Assembly: GCA_037953745.1 (NCBI GenBank)
Contig: JBAKBP010006562.1
Location: forward strand, 1-64,000
Direction: 5' to 3'
Source of the DNA: Lithodes maja
Taxonomy: Eukaryota > Arthropoda > Malacostraca > Decapoda > Lithodidae
DNA length: 64,000 nt
The translations under genes and the position numbers were made by a program. The notes below the pieces were generated by a model. It was not told the DNA's origin. It did no database searches and saw only the letters and a program-made list of their open reading frames with translations. Shown here piece after piece: positions 42,491 to 52,936 of the stretch (positions are counted from its first letter, which is position 1; each line of letters begins with the position of its first letter).

Positions 42491-45400
42491 ATGTCGTGCC
42501 CTAGTACTGACGAGGAGCGAGAGATGCTATTTGAGGAGGTGCCGTTAGTAACTAGTGAGGAGGATGCTAGACTTTTTGTGAGTAAGCAGTACCACGTGAC
42601 GGAGGAGAGGCTGACTGGGGTGAATGTTTATGGCTTGCACCTGATAGCCAAGGTTTTGGGTCTATCCAATGTAGGAGGGATGTCCAAGGGGGAGCTGATT
42701 TCCTGGGTGTTGCGTGGGCGACATGGGGTTTCGGAGGAGAGGGCGTTTGGGGGGGTTCCTCCCCAGATCCCCTCTCACTCGACTCCCACAGTGCCGTCCA
42801 CTCAGTTGCCGGAGGTTAGCACTCTCCCACAGAGGGATGAGAATTGGAAGATTGGAGTGCCCTCGGGCGGTGCGTATGGTGGTTCCCCAGTTCTTGCCCC
42901 CCCTCCTTCAGTAGTGGCAGCTCCCTCTTCCGGCCTGTCTCCTGATATGATATTTAAACTCGAGCTTGCTAAAATTGAGTCTAGGAGGCATGAGAAGGAG
43001 ATGGAGGCTGAGTCTAGGAGGCATGAGAAGGAGATGGAGGCTGAGTCTAGGAGGTATGCAATCGAGGCTGAGTCTAGGAAGTATGCGATTGAGGCTGAGT
43101 CTAGGAAGCAGGAGAATGAGACTAGGAGGCACGAGGATGAGACTAGGAGGCACGAGGCTGAGCTTAGATACGACTCCGAGAAATATTGTGCTCAGATAGA
43201 CTTAGATAAGACTCGTGCAGAGTCGACAGGGATTCGGATGGGCCGGGAGGGCCAAGTAAGAGAACAGTCCTTGTCTCACTTAGTCAAATTGGTGCCGGCA
43301 TTTAGTGAAACTGAAGTCACAGAATTTTTTAATCGTTTTGAGAAGAAGTGTAGGGAGCATAATTGGCCTGAAGAGAAGTGGGCAGCTCTGGTCTCCTCAA
43401 GACTTACGGGTAAGGGTCTGAAGGCTTATGATGCACTGCCTTTAGAGTCTTGCATTGACTACCCAGAATTGAAGAGAGCTGTCCTACGGGCATACGAGTT
43501 GCAACCAGAAACATATCGATTGAAGTTTCGGGGTGTTACAAAGACTAGGGAGGCGACCTTTCTTGAACATGCCCGGGACTTAAAAGATGCACTCACAAAC
43601 TGGACACGTTCTGAGAAAGCTGAGACGGCCGAACAGTTGACTGAGCTGTTTCTGCTCGAGCAGTTTTATAAGTGTACAGGTGCAGAAATGACTTTAACTA
43701 TTAAAGAAAAGAATCCAAAAACTCTACAGGAGGCAGCTGAGATGGCTGACCTCCGGCTATCATTAATTCGTGGGTGCGGGTCTGCCCAGCGTAGTGAGGC
43801 AGGTAACAAGGGGCGTGACGCCCCACCCCCCCGAGTTAGTAATATATCTTATGCAAACAAGTACAAGAGTTATGATACCAAGACTGACCACAAGACTAGC
43901 ACCGTCCCATTTAAGAAGGGGCCGGGCCCTTCCCAGTACCAAGGGAAGCCCAAAGGGGAGTTAGAGTGTTATCAATGTCATAAAAAGGGGCACTTTGCAA
44001 GAGTCTGTCCTAGCAAACCACCTACAGCAGCTGTGTCTTTGGCCTGCAACATTGGTGTGTCTCTGAAGCCTTCTGAGTTTGCCCGGGGCAGTTCGTCAGA
44101 GGCTGAGGCACAGCCAATGCAGAAGCACCTGGGAGGCTCGAACCCTGCTCAGGATGTTTTTTGCGACCATAGAGGACGGGGTTGCGTGATGTGGGCGGGG
44201 CGCAAGCATGGAGTAGAGGTCTTGCGTGATACAGGTGCTTCCCAGACTTTGATGAAAAACTTGACTGGCTACCCTATAAATGCGGCTCGGGTGGTGGTGG
44301 TGCAGGGTATTAATGCAACTCGGTCATACCCGCTGGTGCGGTTGGAGTTGGAGGTGGATGGTGTGGCACGTGAATTGGATGTTGGGATTGTGGAGAAACT
44401 GCCAGTGGAGGGCGTCGACCTTCTTCTCGGCAACGACTTTGCAATGCCCGCTTCTGAGGTTCTACCCTTAGTCGTTGCCGAGAGGCCGGCCGACGTGAGT
44501 AGGGAAGAGCGAGAGTGGGTCGAGCGGTGCCAGGCACAACCCATGGCGTGTGCTGTCACCCGAGCTCGGGCAGCTAAAGTGTCACCGCCTAGTCCTCCGT
44601 CTTCAGACCAGCAGAGGAACGATCAACAGGAGGAGGCTAAAGCTGGAGTTGGTTTTAAGAGTTTTGACTCGGCGGCTCTCCTGGGTGATTCAGTATTAGC
44701 ACCATTACTTAGTTCTGGAGTAGCCCCTGGGCCTGTCATCGAGAGTGACGAGGCTGGGCATGACGAGTCTCCACGACAGCAACGTTATGAACATCGAGAG
44801 AGACAGAGGGAGCAGCTCAGTATCGGGGAGGGTCATGCATTGCTCCGGGAGCAGTTAGATCGCTTGGCACCCTCAGATATCCGTCGGTTGCAGCTGGAGG
44901 ACCCTGAGCTCCAAACGTGTGCTAATGGAGCTGTGGAGCTCGACGAGGACGGTGATGCACAGCCGGGAGATTTTTTTTATTTAGATGGCATCCTGTATCG
45001 GCGTTTTCAAGACCCTAACCGTAGCTGGAAGATGGGGTCCGGGGTAGTGGACCAGTTGATGGTGCCGCGGGAGTGCAGGGATAGCCTACTGAGTTTGGCG
45101 CATGACACACCGCTGGCAGGACATTTGGGGGTAAGAAAAACGGTGGCGGCTTTGGGGAAGTTGTTTTGGTGGCCGGGGATGAAGTCTCATGTGCAGTCCT
45201 GGATAAACTCATGTGATATTTGTCAACGGGTCGGGAAACCAAACCAAGTTATTCCTAAAGCTCCGTTGCACCCTATTCCTGTAATTGGGCCACCTTTTAG
45301 TAAGATTGTTGTTGACATGGTTGGTCCCCTCCCTCCCACAAAGGCTGGTAATAAATTTTTGTTAACCATCATGGATGTTGCCACTAGATACCCCGATGCA

Positions 45401-47677
45401 TACCCCATGAAAAACGGCATGGCTAAGACGGTAGTCAGTAACTTGTTGTGGTACTTTTCAAGGTACGGGTACCCGGAGGAGATTCAGTCTGATCAGGGGT
45501 CCAATTTCACCTCCAATCTCTTTAAGCAAACAATGCAACAGCATGGAATACGGGCGGTGGTATCGTCAGCGTATCACCCTGAGAGCCAAGGGGTGCTTGA
45601 GCGGTGGCATGCCACCCTTAAAAGCATGCTCAGGTGTTATTGTGCTGATAACGGAAGAGATTGGGATCTTGGATTGCCGTATGTACTGTTTGCTGCTCGG
45701 GAAGTGCCTGGTGAGAGCCTGGGATTTAGTCCAAACGAGCTGATTTTTGGACACCGAGTCAGGGGCCCCCTTAATATGCTGCGGGAAATTTGGGAAGGAA
45801 CTGTGCCGCCTTGTTCCTTGTTGAAGAATGTGTTTGAAAGCCGTGAGCGCATGCTTAAGAGTCTGGAGATGGCAGGTCGGAATTTAACAGGGTCACAAGC
45901 TTTAATGAAGGACAGGTATGATCGCAAAGTGAAGCTCCGGGAGTTCATTGTGGGACAGGAGGTGTTGATTTTGTTGCCTTTGGTGGGTAACCCCTTGTCG
46001 GCGAAGTATACTGGACCCTATAAAATTGTGGAGAAAATTTCGGACCTAGATTACCTTGTTGCCACTCCAGACAGGAGGAAGAAGAATCAGTTATGTCACG
46101 TGAACCTGATAAAAGAGTATGTGAGGCGCCCCTCTGAGCCTCTCACTGTCCCTGTGTTGGCTTGTTGCGGCCGTGGTGGAGAAGGAGAGGGGGACAGTCA
46201 AGCTTCAGAGGAGGATAGCTGGGATCACCATGTTTCAGCGGATCAGTGGGCGGGGAACTCGAGCCTAAGGGCTGACGAGGCTATAGCCCATTTGCCTGAG
46301 CCGCAATTTGAAGCTATCCGTCAGTTGCTCGGTTTATACCCCACTGTATTCGCTGAACATCCAGGCCTCACTACTCAGGCTATGCATGATGTTGACGTGG
46401 GGCACCATCTACCCTTTAAGTCAATCCCATACCGTGTGCCCCCCATAAAACTACCCGCTCTGAGGGATGAGTTGGAGTATATGCTCGGTAGAGGGTTGAT
46501 AGAGAAAGGTACCGTTAAATGGACTTCCCCCGTAACACTGCAGCCTAAACCAGATGGCAAGGTACGCTTCTGTATTGATTTCCGTAGGCTAAACGGTTTG
46601 ACTCCAACTAACCCATATCCTCTTCCTCGGGTTGATGATAGTGTTGATAAAATTGGTAATGCTCGGTTTTTGTCTAAAGTTGATTTAGTAAAAGGTTACT
46701 GGCAAGTACCTTTGTCCGAGCGCGCTAAAGAGGTATGTGGTTTTGTGGTGGACGGGAGTACTTACCGGTGTAATGTTATGCCCTACGGACTTAAGAATGC
46801 ACCAGCAACGTTTCAGAACCTGATGAATGAAATTGTCAAGGACATTCCAAATTGCACCGTATACTTGGACGATGTAATCATTTATGATGACGACTTTGAG
46901 AGCCATTGTGAGCACCTGGAGACCTTGTTCCGGAAACTTAGTGAAGCAAGTCTGGTAGTAAATTTGGCAAAGTGTGACTTCGTAAAAGCCACTGTGCAGT
47001 ACCTTGGGTTTGTAGTGGGAAGGGGACAGGTGTGCCCTCCTCAGAACAAGGTACAGGCTATCAATAAATTTCCGCACCCAACCACCAAGAAGCAGATCAT
47101 GAGATTCTTGGGTATGATAGGCTACTACAGACGCTTTATAAAAGGTTACTCTACGGTGTTGGCACCTCTCACAGATTTGTTATCTAAAGACAAAAAGTTT
47201 TTGTGGGCGCCTGAGTGTGAAAAGGCTTTTAATTTAGTGAAGCATTTGCTGTGTACTCACCCGATACTCAGGGCCCCAGACTTTAACAGGCCTTTTCAGC
47301 TGGCAACAGATGCTAGTGGTGTAGGGGCTGGTGCCGTCTTGCTACAGACAGACAATGAAGGTGTGGAACACCCAGTAAGTTTCTTTTCTAAGAAGTTCAA
47401 TGCTGCACAAAAGAACTATTCTACAATAGAAAAGGAATTACTGGCGATTGTGCTGTCACTCAGGCACTTCGAGGTGTATGTTCCAGCCTATGGCCCAGTC
47501 GTGGTTATCTACACTGATCATCACCCTTTGAGATTCCTAAATCAATTTCACAATCGCAATATGAGACTGACCCGGTGGTCATTGATGTTGCAGGAGTATA
47601 ACCTGGACATCCGGCATATTGCGGGATGTGACAATGTGATTGCGGATTGTTTATCGAGGGTAGATGATCAGTCGTAG
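42491..47677 (+). CDS. gag-pol: Intact Gmr1-like Gag-Pol polyprotein (copy B)
   Basis: 1728 codons from the first ATG after an in-frame stop at 42,452-42,454. Domains: N-terminal SAP-like helix pair (about 50-75), Arg/Glu-rich coiled coil (160-235), SCAN-like capsid region (327-425; FRGVTKTREATFLEHARDLK, LFLLEQFYK), CCHC knuckle (493-506), aspartic protease (DTGA, D580; LLGNDF), H2C2 finger (H871, H878, C908, C911), DD35E integrase (D942, D1001, E1037), GPY (1175-1177), RT (D1398, YLDD 1458-1461) and RNase H (D1607, E1649, D1676, D1719). Gag and Pol are fused in one frame without a visible frameshift site. Integrase precedes RT. All catalytic residues are present, so activity is possible. No envelope ORF follows. 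Confidence 0.95.
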   Translation: MSCPSTDEEREMLFEEVPLVTSEEDARLFVSKQYHVTEERLTGVNVYGLHLIAKVLGLSNVGGMSKGELISWVLRGRHGVSEERAFGGVPPQIPSHSTPTVPSTQLPEVSTLPQRDENWKIGVPSGGAYGGSPVLAPPPSVVAAPSSGLSPDMIFKLELAKIESRRHEKEMEAESRRHEKEMEAESRRYAIEAESRKYAIEAESRKQENETRRHEDETRRHEAELRYDSEKYCAQIDLDKTRAESTGIRMGREGQVREQSLSHLVKLVPAFSETEVTEFFNRFEKKCREHNWPEEKWAALVSSRLTGKGLKAYDALPLESCIDYPELKRAVLRAYELQPETYRLKFRGVTKTREATFLEHARDLKDALTNWTRSEKAETAEQLTELFLLEQFYKCTGAEMTLTIKEKNPKTLQEAAEMADLRLSLIRGCGSAQRSEAGNKGRDAPPPRVSNISYANKYKSYDTKTDHKTSTVPFKKGPGPSQYQGKPKGELECYQCHKKGHFARVCPSKPPTAAVSLACNIGVSLKPSEFARGSSSEAEAQPMQKHLGGSNPAQDVFCDHRGRGCVMWAGRKHGVEVLRDTGASQTLMKNLTGYPINAARVVVVQGINATRSYPLVRLELEVDGVARELDVGIVEKLPVEGVDLLLGNDFAMPASEVLPLVVAERPADVSREEREWVERCQAQPMACAVTRARAAKVSPPSPPSSDQQRNDQQEEAKAGVGFKSFDSAALLGDSVLAPLLSSGVAPGPVIESDEAGHDESPRQQRYEHRERQREQLSIGEGHALLREQLDRLAPSDIRRLQLEDPELQTCANGAVELDEDGDAQPGDFFYLDGILYRRFQDPNRSWKMGSGVVDQLMVPRECRDSLLSLAHDTPLAGHLGVRKTVAALGKLFWWPGMKSHVQSWINSCDICQRVGKPNQVIPKAPLHPIPVIGPPFSKIVVDMVGPLPPTKAGNKFLLTIMDVATRYPDAYPMKNGMAKTVVSNLLWYFSRYGYPEEIQSDQGSNFTSNLFKQTMQQHGIRAVVSSAYHPESQGVLERWHATLKSMLRCYCADNGRDWDLGLPYVLFAAREVPGESLGFSPNELIFGHRVRGPLNMLREIWEGTVPPCSLLKNVFESRERMLKSLEMAGRNLTGSQALMKDRYDRKVKLREFIVGQEVLILLPLVGNPLSAKYTGPYKIVEKISDLDYLVATPDRRKKNQLCHVNLIKEYVRRPSEPLTVPVLACCGRGGEGEGDSQASEEDSWDHHVSADQWAGNSSLRADEAIAHLPEPQFEAIRQLLGLYPTVFAEHPGLTTQAMHDVDVGHHLPFKSIPYRVPPIKLPALRDELEYMLGRGLIEKGTVKWTSPVTLQPKPDGKVRFCIDFRRLNGLTPTNPYPLPRVDDSVDKIGNARFLSKVDLVKGYWQVPLSERAKEVCGFVVDGSTYRCNVMPYGLKNAPATFQNLMNEIVKDIPNCTVYLDDVIIYDDDFESHCEHLETLFRKLSEASLVVNLAKCDFVKATVQYLGFVVGRGQVCPPQNKVQAINKFPHPTTKKQIMRFLGMIGYYRRFIKGYSTVLAPLTDLLSKDKKFLWAPECEKAFNLVKHLLCTHPILRAPDFNRPFQLATDASGVGAGAVLLQTDNEGVEHPVSFFSKKFNAAQKNYSTIEKELLAIVLSLRHFEVYVPAYGPVVVIYTDHHPLRFLNQFHNRNMRLTRWSLMLQEYNLDIRHIAGCDNVIADCLSRVDDQS

Positions 47678-48174
47678 GCTATCACAGGTGTATGATCCCG
47701 AAGAGATTGACACACGGGTAGCCTCCTGCTTTGGTTTGAGTAGTATTTTGCGCTTGGTGCTTGTTGGCTCGCGGTTGTAGCCCAGCGTATTGGGTCGTAA
47801 AGCAGGATTGTTGAGCGTTTGGTATAGAAGAAAATAGGCTGCCCTTATAGTGCAGCCGGAAAAAAACATATTAAAATATAAAAATCATATAAAAACTCTT
47901 TCTTTTTGATATAGATAATTGTATAAGTTTGTCATAGCCTATAGTGTTTGAGTAGTCCACGAACTATCAAACGGCTGAGCTGCTGTAAGCTCGCTCTGGG
48001 AGCATGATATTATGTCTTTTACTATTGTTGGGAGGAGTTATGAAATGTGAATTTTTTTTTTATAAGATGTGTTTTAGTGATAAACTCAGCGTTGTTTTAG
48101 TGCCATGCGGTCGCTGGGTGTGAGGGGTTTGATGGGGTTCTGTATATCAGATTTTAGCTCAGGGTTGAGCAAGT

Positions 48175-48190
48175 AAAATCTTGGGGGAGG
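48175..48190 (+). promoter_or_regulatory. Polypurine tract, copy B
   Basis: AAAATCTTGGGGGAGG immediately before LTR4, as in copy A. Confidence 0.7.
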
Positions 48191-50040
48191 TGTGACGCAT
48201 GTCGAGTATGAGCATGCTGTACAGAACGCCCAGTCAGGCCCCACTCTCGCTAGGATCGTCAGGGCAGGAACTTTGGCTGTAGTCTGTGTAGAGTTTCCTA
48301 ACTCAGTTTATGTGAACCGTTGTACTATAAGTATTATCATTATGTATTTTGTTTTCTTCTAAGTCAACGAGTTCTATTTTATATCATTAGATATAAGTAT
48401 TGTGTGTGGGACTTGTATGTAATGATGAGAGGAGAGAGAGAGAGATATTACGTGGCGGGGGGTCAGTGAGTGCGCCACGCGGGCCGGTAGGCCTAATTCC
48501 CTCCTCCCTTCCTCCCTTTCAGCGCGTGGGAAGTTCTTTGTCGATCCCAGATTGAGAGAGAATATGACGTCATGATTGCCAGTGGGCGGTCCTTAGTAGT
48601 TGGCGTTATGCTCACTAAAGGGCCGAGTATAAAAAGGGAGGTCCCGCCGCATTTTCCTCAGAACTCATCAGGCAAAGCGACCTCTCATATCCCTTGCAAC
48701 TATCCATATTCTTCCGACTGATGTGAACTTTCTCTACTCTCTGAACAGCCTATCTTCCTCGCTTCTCGTCCCTGTTTAACCTCCATGACCCCTTTGGTGC
48801 AGATTTAGTCAGCCAAAGTATTATCGCTTGAGTTCTCACGAGATAAGTGCCTGTTAGATAGCCTATTTTTGGAAGGGTTAACTAGAATAGGATTGATTGA
48901 TGTTTGTTGCACTCGTATATGCATTTCCCTGTGTGCGATTATTCATGTTCCTGTTTTCTGCTGGTTTAGGCAATGCTAGACTGGGATAGGGTTTCTGAGT
49001 TGTGATTTCCTATGAGTACTAGGTTGCGGTTGAACCAGTACAATTGCAACGGAGACGTGGAACGCCTAGGTGGTCTTTCTGACTGTGTACCGTGGGAGTT
49101 TAGCACTGTGTTGCGAGTGAGGGCTTTTGCCTGTGCCACCCAACACTGTGCTATCTCATTTGCTTGACTTTGAGAGGATCGCCAGGAGAGAACCAGATAC
49201 TAGTGATCTGGATCTCTCAAGAGAGCATCCCGTCAATTACCGTAATTTGGCCGCACAGTCTTAAGGACCTCGCTAGGCTACGAGCCGCTTGCTCAGCCAT
49301 TGTCTCTTAACCTTAGATATCCCAGCTAGACTTTGCTCGACCAGCAGATACAGCATAGTATTGAAGCTTCTCCTTATGTATATTATTGTTTAAGCACTAT
49401 TGATTTCATGTGTGGCACGCTTAGCTACTTCAGAGATTAGTGGCCCACGAGCACAATCTTGGTAGGCTATTGCCAGTGCATTGTCGGAGTACTTCTTCTT
49501 AATGTTTGCCATATCCTATTGCTTATTCTTATAATTCTTCTTATGTCAATTTAAAGCCTTTAATTACCAGTGAGTTATTCATTAAATTGCTGTTCAAAAT
49601 CCGATACTTACTTCTTATGAGTATTCGAGAAGCATCTAACTTATCAGAAGATTCCTTGCTTGATGCTCGAGGACTATTGTTTAACGTAACGTAATAGTGC
49701 CGATCCGAAGTAGAGGGTGGAGGACTTCTTAAGTTCTTAGTTCAAGGGTGGATTACTTCGGCTTCGGCCAACACTATTCTTTAGTGTTGTAGTACTTTCT
49801 TCTTTGTTTGATTGTTGACCAGACTAGATAACTCCCGTCTTGCTATTAGTCTGTTGTGTGAAACGCTAGTACCGAGTTCTTGTATACCCCGTTATAGCAG
49901 ATAGAACTCTGGAGGGTAGTGGCGTTTTTTGTTCGGCTGGCAGTACTCTGGGGTTGGGATCGTGTGTTTCCGTTGTGGCAGCGAGCCATACTCGAGTCCT
50001 GTGTAAGAGCCCTAGTGTACCCGAGTGCCCGGTCGTAACA
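48191..50040 (+). repeat. LTR4, type I (3' LTR of copy B)
   Basis: 1850 bp with the type I variants of LTR1, followed by GTAT, the same four bases that precede LTR1. The pairing with LTR1 22 kb away shows that the outer ends belong to one original insertion. Confidence 0.93.
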
Positions 50041-51380
50041 GTATTTCTATTGGGGTCCTTGTGGGATTAGGTTAGCTGGGGAAAAAGGGGAGGATAAAAG
50101 AATTAGATATTTTAGAGAAAGTATTTCTAGGGGGTTATTTTAAGATACCTTACATCCTATAGTAAATATCAGTAATCCGTAATCAGTAATCATTTCAGTC
50201 TGTTTTGCCTATCTCTTATGTCGTATTTAGTAGTAGACATAAGCTTGGTGCTCCCTTCTCGCAGTTGTCCGGTTCAGGTGTTCCTTCAGGCTACGTCTGA
50301 AGGAATACAGTGTTCTCTTTTCACGGACTGACTGGGGTAGGTCATTCCAGTCTTTGATGGCAGTGAAGAAGAATGTTTGCTTACCCTGTCCTTGGATTCT
50401 CGGGACCGTAAAATTAAACATCCTGTTTCTTGTATTATGTCCACTCTTCTCATTAGCTTTAACAAAATTACTCTTTAGATACTCTGGAGCTTTGTCATAA
50501 AATATCTTGAAGGCATTAGTGAGCCTGATTTGTTTGGCCCTGTCAGAGACATTGAGCATACCTAGTGACTGAAGTTGTTCTTGGCCAACATGTGATCTGG
50601 GTCCTAGGTTCAGCATGAACCTAACCATTTTATTTTGAGTGACCTGAAGTTTGTGCTGTGCTGATTTAGATGATGCAGAGTACCAGGATGACACAGAATA
50701 GTCAAAATGACATTGAACAAGCGCTTGGCAAAGGGTCTTTTTGGTCGCCGCTGGCAAGCATCCTACCTGTCTATACAGGTATTTTATCCGTGCTCTACAC
50801 TTACTCAGGATAGATTCCAAAATTGTTTCACCTGACAAAGTCGAGTCCAGTTTTAGTCCGAGATATTTAACTTGTGACACTGTTGTTATAGGAATATCAT
50901 TACAGTTGACCGAGAAGCCCACAATGTCTTTCAGTTTGCGTTTTGTCCCACATAAGATGGCTTCCGTCTTGCCCAGGTGAAGAGATAGTCTATTGTCCAC
51001 TAGCCATTCACTACACGATTCTAGTTCTTTGGAAAGTGAAGCGGCAATACTTATTGGGTCTTTTCCTGAAACCAGAAGCACGCTGTCGTCAGCATACAGT
51101 AATAATTTGCACGAGACGCTCAGTTCCATGTCGTTTACATAACAGAGAAAGAGTAAGGGACCAAGGATGCTTCCTTGCGGGACCCCACAGTTAATTGGCA
51201 TAGGATCAGATATATTATCATCAATTTTGACTCTTTGTGTTCTACCACAAAGATAAGATTTAAACCAGTTCACTGACCCAATGCCCATTGCTTGTAGTTT
51301 ATTACAGAGGATAGCATGGTCTACTGTATCAAATGCTTTTTGTAGATCAAGAAGAACCATACCGGTGTAGTTACATTTAG
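50041..51380 (-). mobile_element. 5'-truncated LINE (minus), split by the gypsy locus
   Basis: The 3' half of a non-LTR retrotransposon reading right to left: RT and C-terminal region, then 3' UTR (50,041-50,226) that continues at 28,054 and ends in AATAAA and (ATT)n at 27,895. The 5' end abuts a (TGAG)n microsatellite at about 51,382. Confidence 0.85.
50227..51380 (-). pseudogene. LINE reverse transcriptase, C-terminal part
   Basis: The reading frame is intact but lacks the endonuclease and the RT fingers: it starts at motif A (LDLQKAFDTVDHAIL), then GVPQGSILGP, YADDS, the thumb (VKYLGLKLD) and a C-terminal region with DWNDLPQSVRE, ending YVYY. Codons upstream of 51,380 are the (TGAG)n repeat read as Thr-His-Ser-Leu and do not belong to it. 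Clade not resolved; it differs from the LINEs at 9.4 and 59.8 kb. Confidence 0.88.
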
Positions 51381-51420
51381 AGAGTGAGTGAGTGAGTGAG
51401 TGAGTGAGTGAGTGAGAGAA
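51381..51420. repeat. (TGAG)n microsatellite
   Basis: About nine TGAG units at the 5' junction of the LINE. Confidence 0.95.
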
Positions 51421-51430
51421 AGCGAGACAG

Positions 51431-51509
51431 AAATTCTTCTTAAACTGCACAAAATCGTCTAAATATAGCTAGCATAAAACAAAAACGTCGCCTGTACATA
51501 AGGGGTTAA
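51431..51509. mobile_element. MITE-2, right half only
   Basis: CTTCTTAAACTGCACAAAAT to GTCGCCTGTACATAAGGGGTTAA matches the right half of intact MITE-2 copies. The left half is absent beyond the microsatellite and LINE. Confidence 0.75.
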
Positions 51510-51789
51510 ATATGTAATCTGCCTAAGACTACCATTATTCAAATAATGAAAAATTACAACAATGTATTTTTAAATGGTATTCACAATACGTCCAATTTAA
51601 ATGGCTGATTATAAACAGAAGAAATGACACTGAAACATATAAATAGCCCTGAAATACAACAGTTGTCACCTAGAGAATAGTTGCCAATTATATTCTAAAA
51701 GAAAATTAAACATATATAACTAAGCGGCTTTTCGACACAAAAATCGTAAGAGCTTCAGCTAAACTTGTTGGTGTAGGGATCAACAAGAT
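51510..51789. other. Unassigned A/T-rich stretch
   Basis: About 280 bases without recognisable features. Confidence 0.5.
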
Positions 51790-52160
51790 TTAAGGGGGTA
51801 TAGCCTTTGGTTTTTGGTCTAAATATTTATTTACGTATTTAGTTTTTAGTTTTCTCGCTAGACCTCCATCAAGCTTAGAAAAACACCCCCAAGACCCCCT
51901 TTCAAGATAAATTTGTACATTTTTCGGTAGACAAATGTCCCGGCCGAAGGCCGGATCCTTCTAAAATTAGAGGCTCGCTCTTGCTCGCCAGGAAAAAATC
52001 GACAAATAAAGAGAACGGAAGGTTTTAATATTGACAACAAAATGAGGCGAAAGGTCTCAAAATCGCCAAACTAACAGAACGAACATCTTAAAACCTCAAC
52101 ATTAATATGCTAAACATGAGGGAGAAGGGGGTCAAGAAAAAGCGAGTAGTACCCCCTTAA
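51790..52160 (+). mobile_element. MITE-1
   Basis: TTAAGGGGGTATAGCC to GAGTAGTACCCCCTTAA, with TAGACCTCCATCAAGCTTAG, GGCCGAAGGCCGG and GGCTCGCTCTTGCTCGCC. Confidence 0.85.
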
Positions 52161-52212
52161 ACATTCATACTATTGGTGATTATTATTACTTGATGATAGT
52201 AGTAATCATTTT

Positions 52213-52427
52213 ATAACCCTTTCTATACCGGCGACGTCTTTTTAATTTTGTTCCGGCTACTACTAATCGATTTTATGCAGTTTAGGAAGTATCTCTAGCC
52301 ATTATAAGGATTCGAACTATCTCAATCAACCCTTTTAACTACCACAGATCCTTCTCAAACTGCACAAAATCGTATAAATATAGCTAGAATTAAATATAAA
52401 AGACGTCGCCGGTACGGAAGGGGTTAA
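52213..52427. mobile_element. MITE-2
   Basis: Left end ATAACCCTTTCTATACCGGC (TTAA mutated), right end GCCGGTACGGAAGGGGTTAA; both ends carry GACGTC next to the CCGG word. Confidence 0.82.
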
Positions 52428-52585
52428 TGACAATACTGACCTCATATTTGATGGAGTTAATTACGGTGCTTCTAATGGTGTTGGCAATTAGGGTGATGTT
52501 GATGATAAGGATGAAGACACACTGCATTATAAATCCAATTGTAATGTTATTATGACTCTCTCTCTCTCTATGTATATATATATAT

Positions 52586-52648
<63 letters not shown>

Positions 52649-52936
52649 TGTGTGTGTGTGCCATGTCTTGGTACAGTAGGGGTTAACTTAGATATACATT
52701 GCATAATATGGCTAAGTAAAAGAATGAAATTAAAGATTTATTCTGGATTACACTTATATTAGATTACCAATGTGTGCAAGCTAAATACGATCTAAATTTC
52801 CTGGATATGTTTGTAATATGATTGAAACGCATTATGAAGGGAAAAAGGATTTTTTCCCGGATAAAATATAAAATTATAAAATGGTTTGCTTGTCACAGGG
52901 AAAAGTAATTACGTTGAAGGAATTAATCATGCCGAT
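52428..52936. other. Unassigned stretch with (TG)n
   Basis: Contains a short CT/AT run (52,556-52,584) and a long TG run (52,590-52,660). The 104-codon minus ORF is the translated microsatellite. Confidence 0.75.

Larger units (their letters stand above)
28051..50044 (+). mobile_element. Compound gypsy locus: two element copies around a satellite array
   Basis: Order: GTAT, LTR1, copy A interior, LTR2, CATG, 47-bp satellite, CATG, LTR3, copy B interior, LTR4, GTAT. All LTRs are 1850 bp. LTR1 and LTR4 share one set of variants (TAGTAGTTGGCGTTATGCTC, GGAACGCCTAGGTGG); LTR2 and LTR3 share another (AAGTAGTTTGAGATATGCCG, GGGAAGCCTAGGGGG). Flanks and LTR types therefore pair outer-with-outer and inner-with-inner, which two independent insertions do not give. 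Confidence 0.9.
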
